64,000 nucleotides of DNA from Cladocopium goreaui. Taxonomy: Eukaryota > Sar > Dinophyceae > Suessiales > Symbiodiniaceae. The stretch is from positions 24,659-88,658 of the forward strand of contig CAMXCT020002730.1 in the NCBI GenBank assembly GCA_947184155.2, given 5' to 3'. Numbering within the stretch: the first letter of the stretch is position 1; every line of letters starts with the position of its first letter. Positions 39,607 through 50,102 of the stretch are shown here, in pieces. The notes beneath the pieces were generated by a model that did no database searches, was not told the origin of the DNA, and saw only the letters and a program-made list of their open reading frames with translations. A program made the translations under genes and the position numbers.

Positions 39607-40722
39607 ATGCAACTCTGTGTGCGCCATGGACTCCTGGGAGAAGTAGCCCTGACGATGGACGTCATGGAACGGTCAATTCTCGGATGGGATATCATGAAGC
39701 AGATGGCCAGAGTGCTTAGGTTGGATTCGCCCTTCCAAGTGCTCCTCTATGCAGCCAGCTCTTCAGTAATCCAATCGCCATTGAGGGCTGTTCAGCTCGA
39801 TACTGATGCAAATGAGGCAGCTGTATGCTATATAGTGCAATCATTGCAAGTCCCATCAGCAGAGCAATTCCAAGACCTCATGACAGCCATTCATCACAAA
39901 GATGTTATGGATTTAAGCTATCTCCTCGGCAAGGGAGTAGGCCTTACAGGCCTGATGACGGAGGGAGGGCATATCAGCACTTTAGTAGCTTCTGCTATCC
40001 TTCGAGATCATTCTACTGATCCATATGCTTACCAGCCCAGTGCTGGCCACTGCTTTCCTCGACATGGGGCCAGCTTAACTTATTTACTTTTACAAGCCCA
40101 AGCTGACCCCAATACTCTCCCGCCCAAAACGCAACCTACCACTATGTTGGAATTAGCAGTTGAATTGGGCAGCTCACAGCTTGTTCAAACTCTGCTCGAG
40201 GCTGGTGCCTCGGTCATGCCCGTGAAAGGAGCGCTACCACCACTGTTTCTTGCTGTCCTCCATCGGCACAAGAAAAATGTACAGCTGCTCCTAGACGCGC
40301 AAGCGGACCCGTGGCAAGAGATTGAGATTGCCTCCGTGCTTTGTCATTCACTGCAATGGCACGGTCACGCTGCCCGAAAAGAAGTTTTCAATGCTGTACA
40401 AGCTGCTGCTACGCAGAGTACAGAGGACACGGTCATTGACATGCTACAGCAATTCATCAACGCTACAGAAAGGGTAGGGAGAGGACAACACTCCCTGGCA
40501 CAAGTGAAGCCTACAGCCCTTACAGAGAGGGCCACCACTATCATGAGGCAGACTGTGTGGAAATATCAACATATCATCGAAAAGCAGTCACGACAGACAA
40601 ACTTCACTACGTTCCGATGGCGTAGAATACTCGAAGGATTGTATTTACCAGTACGAATACGAAATGAGCTGCAAAATCCAGAGCTCAACCGGGCCGAGAC
40701 TTTCCTGTATCAAATTGACTAA
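39607..40722 (+). CDS. Ankyrin-repeat protein (371 aa)
   Basis: ATG at 39607, after a hairpin in the leader; the frame is open further 5' but only through that hairpin. Residues about 150-240 contain about three ankyrin repeats: LTYLLLQAQADPN, MLELAVELGSSQLVQTLLEA and LFLAVLHRHKKNVQLLLDAQ with the ADP/GA turn spacing of the family. The flanks are helical and unassigned. Ankyrin repeats mediate protein binding; the partner is unknown. It lies between pieces of the helicase family with the same type of leader hairpin, so it may belong to the same gene set. Confidence 0.75.
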   Translation: MQLCVRHGLLGEVALTMDVMERSILGWDIMKQMARVLRLDSPFQVLLYAASSSVIQSPLRAVQLDTDANEAAVCYIVQSLQVPSAEQFQDLMTAIHHKDVMDLSYLLGKGVGLTGLMTEGGHISTLVASAILRDHSTDPYAYQPSAGHCFPRHGASLTYLLLQAQADPNTLPPKTQPTTMLELAVELGSSQLVQTLLEAGASVMPVKGALPPLFLAVLHRHKKNVQLLLDAQADPWQEIEIASVLCHSLQWHGHAARKEVFNAVQAAATQSTEDTVIDMLQQFINATERVGRGQHSLAQVKPTALTERATTIMRQTVWKYQHIIEKQSRQTNFTTFRWRRILEGLYLPVRIRNELQNPELNRAETFLYQID

Positions 40723-41201
40723 TCTGCTGTATAGATGGACGCTTTCCCAGTGAGAGGCTGTCACCATGGAAAGGCTGACTCTGTGGGCCCCTTTTGTGAT
40801 TCCGGGAAAAAAAAACAGCAAGTGCATTACATATCAGTCAAGCTTCCTTTGAACCAAGGTGTCCTTAACTACACAATTTTGTGTTTGCAGCTCCATGTAA
40901 TTGCCACTCCCTGCGACCCTATTGGCTCAAAACCACAGCAGTAGACAGACCTGTTGCCGCAGCTTGGTTTGGGAAAGTGGGTAGATATAGTGCCTCCCTA
41001 TCTCAGAAAGGGACAGATATAATAAACTCCTCTGGTAATTGGGCTGAAAATAGTACGTACAGGATTGTTTCGTCCTTACCACAGATTACACCCTGATCCT
41101 TCGTGCGCTTGGGATCTTCTTTCGCGACATTGATTGCTGCCTAACTTCTTTGTTGTTTGCTCCCTCCTGCTCACTCTCTGATCTCCTCTCGTTTTCCGTG
41201 C

Positions 41202-41237
41202 CTGGATTTTCTGACTAAAGACTGTCAGGGCTTCCAG
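41202..41237 (+). repeat. AGAC-loop hairpin
   Basis: Outer stem CTGGA / TCCAG, 2x2 pyrimidine internal loop, inner stem TTCTGAC / GTCAGGG (with G-U), loop TAAAGACT. Confidence 0.8.
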
Positions 41238-41350
41238 CTTTTCTTGCCCCGCGCTCTCTCCCTTTTGTACCTTGCAACTGGGCGCCGCTTTAGCTGTGCT
41301 GTCTATTGGTTCTCTTGTCTTGTGGGTTGTTCCTCTTGCTTCCTGTCAAG

Positions 41351-41394
41351 GTGCTTGAACTGCCTGGCCAAAGACGTGTCAGGTTTTTCAACAC
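41351..41394 (+). repeat. AGAC-loop hairpin
   Basis: GTG / CAC, a bulged C, TTGAA / TTCAA, 2x2 pyrimidine internal loop, GCCTGGC / GTCAGGT, loop CAAAGACGT. Confidence 0.8.
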
Positions 41395-41516
41395 TCCCTC
41401 CCTCCCCCCTTTTTTGTGGAGATTTAGGGCTTTTCCGGCCGTTTCTCGCCGCTTGGTCTTTGGTTTAGGGTTCCCTTCTTTATTTTCCTTTACTCTGTGT
41501 ATCGGTACTGAGTGGA

Positions 41517-41560
41517 GTGCTTGAGTCTTCTGACCAGAGACGTGTCAGGATTCTCAACAC
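41517..41560 (+). repeat. AGAC-loop hairpin
   Basis: GTG / CAC, a bulged C, TTGAG / CTCAA, 2x2 pyrimidine internal loop, TTCTGAC / GTCAGGA, loop CAGAGACGT. Differs from 41351-41394 by paired changes. Confidence 0.8.
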
Positions 41561-41626
41561 CTCCCCATCCCTCCCCCCCTCATAACCTTTACACTGAAAT
41601 CAGCTATACAGAAACTGAACAGTGAG

Positions 41627-41736
41627 ATGTCTCTGCTCTCCAGAGAACAAGTTGTGAAGGCTTGGTACGCCAAAAATCCTGCAATCAGTTTCTTGGACTT
41701 GCTCTATGCACTTGAACAGCACAAGAGCATTTCTAC
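41627..41736 (+). pseudogene. Start of an unrecognised ORF cut by a helicase retrocopy
   Basis: ATG followed by about 36 coding-like codons (REQVVKAWYAKNPAISFLDL, then LYALEQHK), then a sudden switch to helicase-family sequence at GAGGAGGTCTTCGC. The leader carries three AGAC-loop hairpins, so a real gene started here before the insertion or rearrangement. Confidence 0.5.
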
Positions 41737-42833
41737 GAGGAGGTCTTCGCACACGCTGCCCGGAGTTTTACCCTCCGGCTGGCCGAAACGCTCTCGCAGT
41801 ACATCTGCTCCCCGAGTCCCTGGCTACCCCAGAGACGGAGTGCCTGCTATATGCCACTTTCTGGTTTCGTCCAATCCTCTCTGAGCTCATTGTGGCAGCA
41901 AGAGAGAGTGCAGAGGTGAACCGAAAACGTGCCCCTAGCGGCCCTGTCAAGGTTGTTGTCACGAACCAGCCCCACTCGCGGCGTCACACTGGGGTCGACC
42001 TGGTTAGTGGTACTACGGCCTTATTGGCGTGGTTTCCGGCGAGCTGGGCCAGTAAGATCGCGCCATGTTTCTTAGGGGAAGCTGGCGGTAACACCCAAGC
42101 CCCACAGGAGGTCTCCTTCTCTTGTCCCCATCGAGTATTTGAAGGGCTGCAGAGAGATGCTGCTGATCAAGTCTTGCAGGCGGTTAAATTTACTGACAAG
42201 AACGCTCCAGGACTGAGCTTGGCCTTGGATGAGGAATTTCAAGCAGCTGACTGCTTTTCGGAACTCGCCCGAGGATACACACAAGGGGTTGTTGACCCCT
42301 ATATAATGATGGGCCTGCAACCCACTGGACCCACCCGAGTCAACCTGGAAATAATTGTACCGTCCGCTAAAGGACTTACGCCTGAGATGTGGAAGCAGAC
42401 AGCCACATTGTGCCCGCTTGATTGGCCGTCCAATTATAGCCTTGTGAGATTGTGGCATACGCCCGAAAGTTTTCACCAATATGCTGCACAACTCAAGCAA
42501 CAAGTACAACATCAACATATGTTCACTCACTGGGAAGTCAATCGCGCTAAGTTAGCCAGCCGAGTGTTGTTCCAACGACCCGCTTATTATCTACCGGAAC
42601 AGATCCTGCAACAACACGTGCGAGAGCGTGCCTTCCCTGATCGGAAACTACGCAAACGAGCACCGGATATCGATGTAGCTGCTTTCGACGCCAAATGCAA
42701 TGAAGTACGTCGCTTGGCTGCAATGAATGAAGCAGAGAATCCTGTCTCCTTTGCAATTGGTAATAGCTGGAATGATACTCTCCGAGCAGACAAACGCCAC
42801 CATCTTGAATACACTACACGGAGTCAGACATAG
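41737..42833 (+). pseudogene. C-terminal part of helicase-family protein (retrocopy)
   Basis: Homologous to the last 370 codons of the 31620 gene, stopping at the same TAG. The small deletion near 41812 changes the frame between the fused 5' part and the C-terminal region, so an apparently continuous ORF from 41706 joins the two by chance. No helicase motifs are included. Confidence 0.75.
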
Positions 42834-45332
42834 CTTTCTTCCTCCTCCTCCTCTACTTGTCCCTGGGTCGCACACCTCGTTTCACCTCTTCGCTTCTCCG
42901 GCCTTTTTTGTTTGCTTCTTTTTCTGTCTTGTTGTCTGGCCCTCCTTGTCCGCTGAGTTGGGCCCTTTTTGCTCCGGTCGGGACCTACCATTGGCTCCTC
43001 TTGTCTGGTTTGTCCCTCCTTTCATCTGTTCACTTGGGTTTTCATGACCACTGGTGCATCTGCCCATAGACGTGGCAGGTGCATTGGGGTCTTCTTCTCC
43101 CAGGTATATGTTGTGAGCTTAGTGTTATCTGTACTCGTGTGTCTGTCCGTAGACGTGACAGGTGCATTTGTACTGATCTAATTCGTTTTGCGGTGCTTGC
43201 TATGTTTTGCTGCACGCCCCTCCTTCTCTCTGTCCTCATTTCACTTTGTGCCTTACTCGGGTCCTGCGCACTTTGCTCTTCAAGTGCTTTGTCTGTGTCG
43301 CCCTCTTTTGCCCTGCCTGTGTGTCTGCCCTCCTTTGTTGTGGTTCCTGTCTCTGTCCTTCCTGCCTCCCCTGCCCCGCGGTCGGTCTTATATGTGTGCT
43401 CTGGTCCAGCTTGCACCCCGGTGCACTGGTGCCTCCCTCTGGGTATCTGGTTGCAGCTGTGACGGCTCTGTTGCCCTGCTTTCATGCTGGGAGTGTGGTT
43501 TAGCTTTGTTATCCTCCCGTCATTCGGTTCATGGCAACAAAGGCTACTAGCCCTGTGTGGGGTGTTTACCCTCTACACCATGTTACTGGTGACGTCGGGG
43601 AGCTTAGTTCGGCCATGCTGAGGTATTCATCGGAATGATGATCCAGGTCCATATTAGACTCCGCTAAGCTGCACTATTGCTATTCTAATGTGATTGGTGC
43701 AGCCTTCTCCGCCCTGTCCTCCTCTGCCGTCCCGGCGCCCCTCCCTGTTTGGTTGCCGCTTGGTCCTGTTGTCCTGTTTGTGCTTTTGCTGGGTTTTCCC
43801 TTTGTCTGTCTGTGTCTCTGTTGGTCCTTGCGTGCTTCCTCTGTTTCTTCTGCTGATTTGCTCTCCCCTGCTCTCACTCAGGCACCAATGAATGGAGAAT
43901 TGTTTGACGGTGCGAACCTTTGCTTTTTGGAGGATTTTTTTGTTTAGTTGGGTTCTACAGTAAATGGAGAGACACGGACGCAGCACTCTTGTGACCCACT
44001 AAGGTGATTTAGGACAGCCGTATAGCCTGCACCCGTAAAGACCGTCCCCCCTTTTGTTTTTGCCTTTCGTGCTGGCTTAATTTCTTCTTTCTGAGGGGCT
44101 GCTTTGCTAACTTGCCGTAATTCGTTTGTCCTCTGTGGGTTCCCCTGGTATGTCCTCTGGCTGGGTACTCTCTATCGGTAGCTGAATCCAATTGAGGGGG
44201 TGATAGTTAGCCGGCCGATGCCATGGACCAGCCTGTGCTGCAGCGAGCTTCACCGGTGCCTTCCGGTGTTCCTCACTGTAGGACAGCCTGGGGCGCCCGC
44301 GAGCAGCATAAGACTGCCAACATGGTTCGTCACTGGACAGAAAGGGGTGGTCATTCTGCAGCCTGTCAACTCTCTGGGTGAGTGGCAATACAGCCGTAGC
44401 TTTGCTACCATGCTTTCCGGTACGTACTGCAACGCACTGCGGGTCAATCAGGAACGATGACATCCTGCAATGTCCTGAACAGTTCTGCAATTTGTATCCC
44501 GTGCGAACCTGCTTTTCGAACGCTACATTGCCTACGACAGCACTGGTACTGTGGCAATTGCAAAGACATTTTATAGACACAAGCGTTTTCAGCATGTTGC
44601 TCAGCTTTGCGGATACTACCAAGTAAGTCGCTGACTGAGACCTTACAATGGATGGCTGCAGTTCCCCTATGAAACTAGGGGCGTGCTCCCCCTATTTGAT
44701 TTGTTGTCGGCGATGGCATGTTTGGAAGCCGCTCCCTGGTCTTCTTTGCTTCCCCATTGCCATCACTGGCCCCCCTTCAAAGGGGGGTTGTGTCTGCATT
44801 TGACTTTGGTTTGTGATCGCAGCTGACAGTCAAGAGGATGACTATCACGTCCATGAAGGCCCATGACGAGCTGACCTGAGAGGACTCTGAGAGAGATTTC
44901 ATAGCAGTTCTGCTTTCGTGTACAGCTTGTCTCATGCTAGAGTTAACTTCCGAGCTAGAGTCTTCATGTCTGCCTGGGCAGCTGCGATGCATAATTCATT
45001 TTTTGCATGCTTTTGATAGTGATGCAGTGGATTTGCCACTGCGTCCGACTGCAAATCGATTCGGTGGGTGTTTTTGTTTGGGCTCTGGCCCCGGTTTTTG
45101 TGTTTTGGTTTGTTTTCGGCTGTTTGCTTCGCTGTTTCCTCTGGCGAAACGCAAGTCTGGCTGGGGGATTTGCGGGTCGTCGTTTTTGGTGTGGTGGTGT
45201 TTTTCGTCTTGTTGTTTTATCGATTTGCTTATTCCAAGGACTTTTTTGTCCTTGTACAGAGTTTTGCCTGCTTACTCACAGGTAAGGACCGAGCCATTAG
45301 TGCGACATCGGCCACACTCGAGGAAAAAAAAA
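42834..45332 (+). repeat. 3' region R, copy 3
   Basis: Hairpins at 43055-43083 and 43137-43167. The first has a C where copies 1 and 2 have T, turning a U-G pair into C-G. Other conserved small hairpins and the terminal GAGG plus A are kept. Confidence 0.8.
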
Positions 45333-46306
45333 CAATTCCAAACAACATGGTGCTTGAGATTTGTTCTGTGAGCTGGCCTGCAATCAGCAACTAAGTGGAT
45401 CGCCATTCCGTTGGACTGGCAAAAGCAATCTCTTTGTTCTGCGCCAGGTTTTGGTAAAATGCAAAAGGTCAGTAATCTCATTTTCGAAGCTGCAAACACA
45501 TTGCTTTTCGGATTCAAGAAGTGGCTTCAACTGACAACCCTCCAAACACCAATCTCATTCGGAACTGATGCAGTTGATCCATGTCATCAATTTCATTGTT
45601 CCTTTGCCCTAAAAGACGTGGTCTGGTTCGATTTTTAACTTTAATTTTTGAACAACTACTGGGGGGGTCCATTTGAACGCGTCTGCTTTTTTTACGTTTG
45701 GACCAAAAAAGCGTCTCGTCTTTATCACATTGTTTTGCTCAAATTTCCAAGCCTTGAGGCCCGCGAGACATGCCTCGAAGCCTCCGCTGAAGGAGCTTTT
45801 CTGCGGTTCTCAGCGACTGCACGTTCTAGGCATTAATCGGCAATCACCAAATCACCAACGAAAACTGCAGCGCTGCTCGATTGCTGCAAGCAAAGCAACT
45901 GCATGATACCCGCCATATCGGATGCATGTCAAGCTGATCTGAACTTGTGACATCTTGAGCACTGCCCATAGATCATCACCCTTGATACCGCAAGAGTGGT
46001 CTGAATGCAGCCGGTTTGGCAAAATTGACGTCATCGTTCGCACAAAATCTGTCGAACATGTTTTTTCTCGTCTGGCCGCAGTGGGTTGTGCGACCAAATG
46101 CATCCAATGATCCAAGATTGTTTTTTTGCTCCAGTGTGGCCGATTCAGCTCAAAGGCTCGGTTGCCAAATGTTTTGCAAGGTGCGTTGTGTTGCTTGTCA
46201 TGCGCGTTAAGTGTTTGCTATGTGTTTTTTTTAAGCACGGTCGGACATTGGTTGAAAAGGGTGGCGCTGGAATCAAGATATCTTTCAAACGTTTCCCTTA
46301 ATTTGA
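45333..46306. other. Unassigned interval between R copies 3 and 4
   Basis: About 970 bp. A minus-strand frame (45852-46115, with RTMTSILPNRLHSDHSCGIK) and short plus frames show no domain. Probably host sequence in which R copies landed. Confidence 0.4.
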
Positions 46307-48420
46307 CCTTCTCTCTGTCCTCATTTCACTTTGTGCCTTACTCGGGTCCTGCGCACTTTGCTCTTCAAGTGCTTTGTCTGTGTCGCCCTCTTGTGCCCTG
46401 CCTGTGTGTCTGCCCTCCTTTGTTGTGGTTTCTGTCTCGGTCCTTCCTGCCTCCCCTGCCCCGCGGTCGGTCTTTTATGTGTGCTCTGGTCCAGCTTGCA
46501 CCCCGGTGCACTGGTGCCTCCCTCTGGGTATCTGGTTGCATCTGTGACGGCTCTGTTGCCCTGCTTTCATGCTGGGAGTGTGGTTTAGCTTTGTTATCCT
46601 CCCGTCAGTCGGTTCATGGCAACAAAGGCTACTAGCCCTGTGTGGGGTGTTTACCCTCTACACCATGTTACTGGTGACGTCGGGGAGCTTAGTTCGGCCA
46701 TGCTGAGGTATTCATCGTGATGGTGATCCAGGTCCCATATTAGACTCCGCTAAGCTGCACTATTGCTATTCTAATGTGATTGGTGCAGCCTTCTCCGCCC
46801 TGTCCTCCTCTGCCGTCCCGGCGCCCCTCCCTGTTTGGTTGCCGCTTGGTCCTGTTGTCCTGTTGTGCTTTTGCTGGGTTTTCCCTTTGTCTGTCTGTGT
46901 CTCTGTTGGTCCTTGCGTGCTTCCTCTGTTTCTTCTGCTGATTTGCTCTCCCCTGCTCTCACTCAGGCACCAATGAATGGAGAATTGTTTGACTGTGCGA
47001 ACCTTTGCTTTTTGGAGGATTTTTTTGTTTAGTTGGGTTCTACAGTGAATGGAGAGACACGGACACAGCACTCTTGTGACCCACTAAGGTGACTCAGGAC
47101 AGCCGTATAGCCTGCACCCGTAAAGACCGTCCCCCCTTTTTGTTTTTGCCTTTCGTGCTGGCTTAATTTCTTCTTTCTGAGGGGCTGCTTTGCTAACTTG
47201 CCGTAATTCGTTTGTCCTCTGTGGGTTCCCCTGGTATGTCCTCTGGCTGGGTACTCTTTATCGGTAGCTGAATCCAATTGAGGGGGTGATAGTTAGCCGG
47301 CCGATGCCATGGACCAGCCTGTGCCGCAGCGAGCTTCACCGGTGCTTTCCGGTGTTCCTCACTGTAGGACAGCCTGGGGCGCCCGCGAGCAGCATAAGAC
47401 TGCCAACATGGTTCGTCACTGGACAGAAAGGTGTGGTCATTCTGCAGCCTGTCAACTCTCTGGGTGAGTGGCAATACAGCCGTAGCTTTGTTACCATGCT
47501 TTCCGGTACGTACTGCAACGCACTGCGGGTCCTTCAGGAACGATGACATCCTGCAATGTCCTGAACAGTTCTGCAATTTGTATCCCGTGCGAACCTGCTT
47601 TTCGAACGCTACACTGCCTACGACAGCACTGGTACTGTGGCAATTGCAAAGACATTTTATAGACACAAGCGTTTTCTGCATGTTGCTCAGCTTTGCGGAT
47701 ACTACCAAGTAAGTCGCTGACTGAGACCTTACAACGGATGGCTGCAGTTCCCCTATGAAACTAGGGGCGTGCTCCCCCTATTTGATTTGTTGTCGGCGAT
47801 GGCATGTTTGGAAGCCGCTCCCTGGCCTTCTTTGCTTCCCCATTGCCATCACTGGCCCCCCTTCAAAGGGGGCTTGTGTCTGCATTTGACCTTGGTTTGT
47901 GATCGCAGCTGACAGTCAAGAGGATGACTATCACGTCCATGAAGGCCCTTGACGAGCTGACCTGAGAGGACTCTGAGAGAGATCTCATAGCAGTTCTGCT
48001 TTCGTGTACAGCTTGTCTCATGCTAGGGTTAATTCCGAGCTAGAGTCTTCATGTCTGCCTGGGCAGCTGCGATACATAATTCATTTTTTGCATGCTTTTG
48101 ATAGTGATGCAGTGGATTTGCCACTGCGTCCGATTGCAAATCGATTCGGTGGGTGTTTTTGTTTGGGCTCTGGCCCCGTTTTTTGTGTTTTGGTTTGTTT
48201 TCGGCTGTTTGCTTCGCTGTTTCCGCTGGCGAAACGCAAGTCTGGCTGGGGGATTTGCGGGTCGTCGTTTTTGGTGTGGTTGTGTTTTTCGTTTTGTTGT
48301 TTTATCGATTTGCTTATTCTAAGGACTTTTTTGTCCTTGTACAGAGTTTTGCCTGCTTACTCACATGTAAGGACCGAGCCATTAGTGCGACATCGGCCAC
48401 ACTCGAGGAAAAAAAAAAAA
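46307..48420 (+). mobile_element. 3' region R, copy 4, 5'-truncated, with poly(A)
   Basis: Begins inside R (CCTTCTCTCTGTCC, equivalent to about 43221) and ends in GAGG plus 12 A. It contains no helicase coding sequence. Near-identical to copy 3. No clear target duplication found. Confidence 0.8.
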
Positions 48421-48498
48421 TGATAGAGAGGATTTCGACGAGACTTGGCATGTTTTCTGGAATGCCACTGTTTCCATCATTTCTCCCACTCGAGCATC

Positions 48499-48518
48499 AA
48501 AGGCTTTGTGATTTGCAA
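48499..48518 (+). repeat. Target-site duplication, left
   Basis: AAAGGCTTTGTGATTTGCAA, repeated at 49040-49059 around the SINE-like element; the A bases at the edge overlap the poly(A) tail. Confidence 0.9.
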
Positions 48519-49040
48519 GCTGGGGGGATCCCTGGTTTCTGCATTGAGCTTTGTTGCTTCTCGCACCCGCCAATTGGCCCCTGGTGTTTTTGTGGCGTTT
48601 CTTGTTTTGGTTTTTTGTTAGGGGCCAGCGTCATCATGGCACACAAGATGTCATTCTGCATGCACCGAGATGATACTAAGCTATCACCTCTTATAGTAAT
48701 CAATCCTTTTCACTCATAACTGGAACCTGTCACGTCATTCAACTGTGGTGTGTGTTTTTTGGTTCGTTTGTTTTTTGTTTTGGGGTTTGTTTTCTGTTTG
48801 TGTTTGGGGCTTTTTTGTTTTTGCGTTTTTTGTTTGTCTTCTCTTGGTGTTTTGTTTGGTTTTCTGATTGATCGTGACAGCATACTGGACTATGTATCGG
48901 TCCTACACCAGTTTACTTTTGCGGCCACCTACAGCACCGGCCTCGGCATGCCTTAATTAATCAATTAATCCCAATTGCAACATGCTCTTGCACATGTTGA
49001 ACGACCTGGCGGAAGCATGAAGGCGTTGGACAGAAAAAAA
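48519..49040 (+). mobile_element. SINE-like retroposon, copy 2
   Basis: About 520 bp, same ends as 16267-16745, poly(A) tail and a 20-bp target duplication. The T-rich middle carries no gene. Complete with respect to copy 1, so the shared first bases are probably the true 5' end. Confidence 0.85.
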
Positions 49041-49059
49041 AAGGCTTTGTGATTTGCAA
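49040..49059 (+). repeat. Target-site duplication, right
   Basis: Second copy of AAAGGCTTTGTGATTTGCAA. Confidence 0.9.
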
Positions 49060-49407
49060 AAGTCAATGGAACAGTTTCTGCCTTTGTCCTATTTAAGTGG
49101 TTTGTTCAGCCAAAACTTCATCAAGAGATTTCCTTCAGCCATGCGTTCATGTCTTCTTCGCCAGTCAAGAGATTGGTTGCGTGCAAGCGGCCTGTTTTTG
49201 TTTAAAAGCATGCAGTTGACAGGATTATTTGAAGGTGCAGGCCTCAAACATAAAATCGTTCATTTTGGCTTGGAACAGCTTTGAGAAGGGCAAGACAAAG
49301 ATTGAGCAGAGCGATCATTTTTTGCCTATTTAAAACCCAGAGCTTAAGATTTTGTGTTTCAGTCAAGCTTGGTGCTTTGACTAAACCAATTTAATTAGTG
49401 TTTGGGT
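49060..49407. other. Unassigned interval, possible exon remains
   Basis: A plus frame (49054-49284) of 76 codons is open, but has no recognised domain and begins in the duplicated target, so I do not call it a gene. Confidence 0.3.
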
Positions 49408-49492
49408 TTGCTTCCGGCAATGCGCGTGTAACGACCTGGCGAAAGCCATGAAGGGCGTTGGACGGAAAAACAATTGCTTCCGGCAATGCGCG
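49408..49492 (+). mobile_element. 47-bp remnant insertion of the SINE-like tail with target duplication
   Basis: Target TTGCTTCCGGCAATGCGCG occurs at 49408-49426 and 49474-49492. Between them lie only the last bases of the SINE-like element (ACGACCTGGCGAAAGCC...GTTGGACGG plus A). This is an extreme 5' truncation by target-primed reverse transcription. Confidence 0.88.
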
Positions 49493-49851
49493 AGGCAATC
49501 AAGAAGAAACCCAATGAGGTGTTGTGCGATGCAGATGAGCTGGACATCTACAGCCTGCAGGACAGCTTGGCTGTTTTCTTCCAGTATCCACCGCACTATC
49601 CCTTGATTGACATTTACAGTCAAAGTCAACAGGAGGAGCCGTTGATTGTGCCAGCAACTTCTTTGCTAGTTGCAATGGCTTCAATGACCCGCCAGTTCGT
49701 GTTTAGTTCAGCCTTCAACTGCGCTTTTGGTTGTGGTTTGCCAGTTTGCTCACGGCAGGATGGAAAGTGGATTAAGGAAGAAAAGATGTCGGAAAGCCTT
49801 CGGGACACATCCGAGCCCGGCGCTTGGTGTTTTGTTTTGAGCAGCTTTTGA
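49486..49851 (+). CDS. Unrecognised ORF, possible exon
   Basis: From ATG 49486, 121 codons. The first 40 are strongly coding-like (AIKKKPNEVLCDADELDIYS). The later part looks less so and may be intron, in which case the exon would end near 49585. It overlaps the right target copy, so the gene predates the 47-bp insertion. No domain recognised. Confidence 0.35.
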   Translation: MREAIKKKPNEVLCDADELDIYSLQDSLAVFFQYPPHYPLIDIYSQSQQEEPLIVPATSLLVAMASMTRQFVFSSAFNCAFGCGLPVCSRQDGKWIKEEKMSESLRDTSEPGAWCFVLSSF

Positions 49852-50102
49852 GAATGCTTCGGTTCACATTGATGTCATTGTTTACAACTTTCTGATGTAT
49901 TTTTGTTGCCGCCTCTGAGCATTCAGGTCAGACTGCTATGGTTTCACGATATCATCAACGTGAGTGTGAGTCTCAGCTTTCTGAGCAACCTGCAGTGGCT
50001 TGGCGGTAATGGAGTTCCGTCGTCATCCTGACAAATTTTGGCTCTCGAGGGTTTGTTTGTCGCTTTGTCGACTGAGGCTGTCGAAATCCATCGAGATCAT
50101 GA

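Larger units (their letters stand above)
40723..41626. promoter_or_regulatory. Spacer with three AGAC-loop hairpins
   Basis: About 900 bp without a supported gene. Three large hairpins at 41202-41237, 41351-41394 and 41517-41560, about 155 bp apart, precede the ATG at 41627. Confidence 0.55.
41737..45332 (+). mobile_element. 5'-truncated polyadenylated retrocopy, C-terminal part plus R copy 3
   Basis: Begins in helicase coding sequence equivalent to about 34230, only about 30 bp from the truncation point of the 27864 insertion, and ends in GAGG plus 9 A. Very similar to 34230-37821. It has a deletion of about 13 bp near 41812 relative to 34305. I found no clear target duplication. Confidence 0.75.

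Noticed and set aside
29151-41560. Hammerhead or other known self-cleaving ribozyme in the AGAC-loop hairpins
   Set aside because: The hammerhead core (CUGANGA and GAAA) is absent, and I recognise no other ribozyme core.
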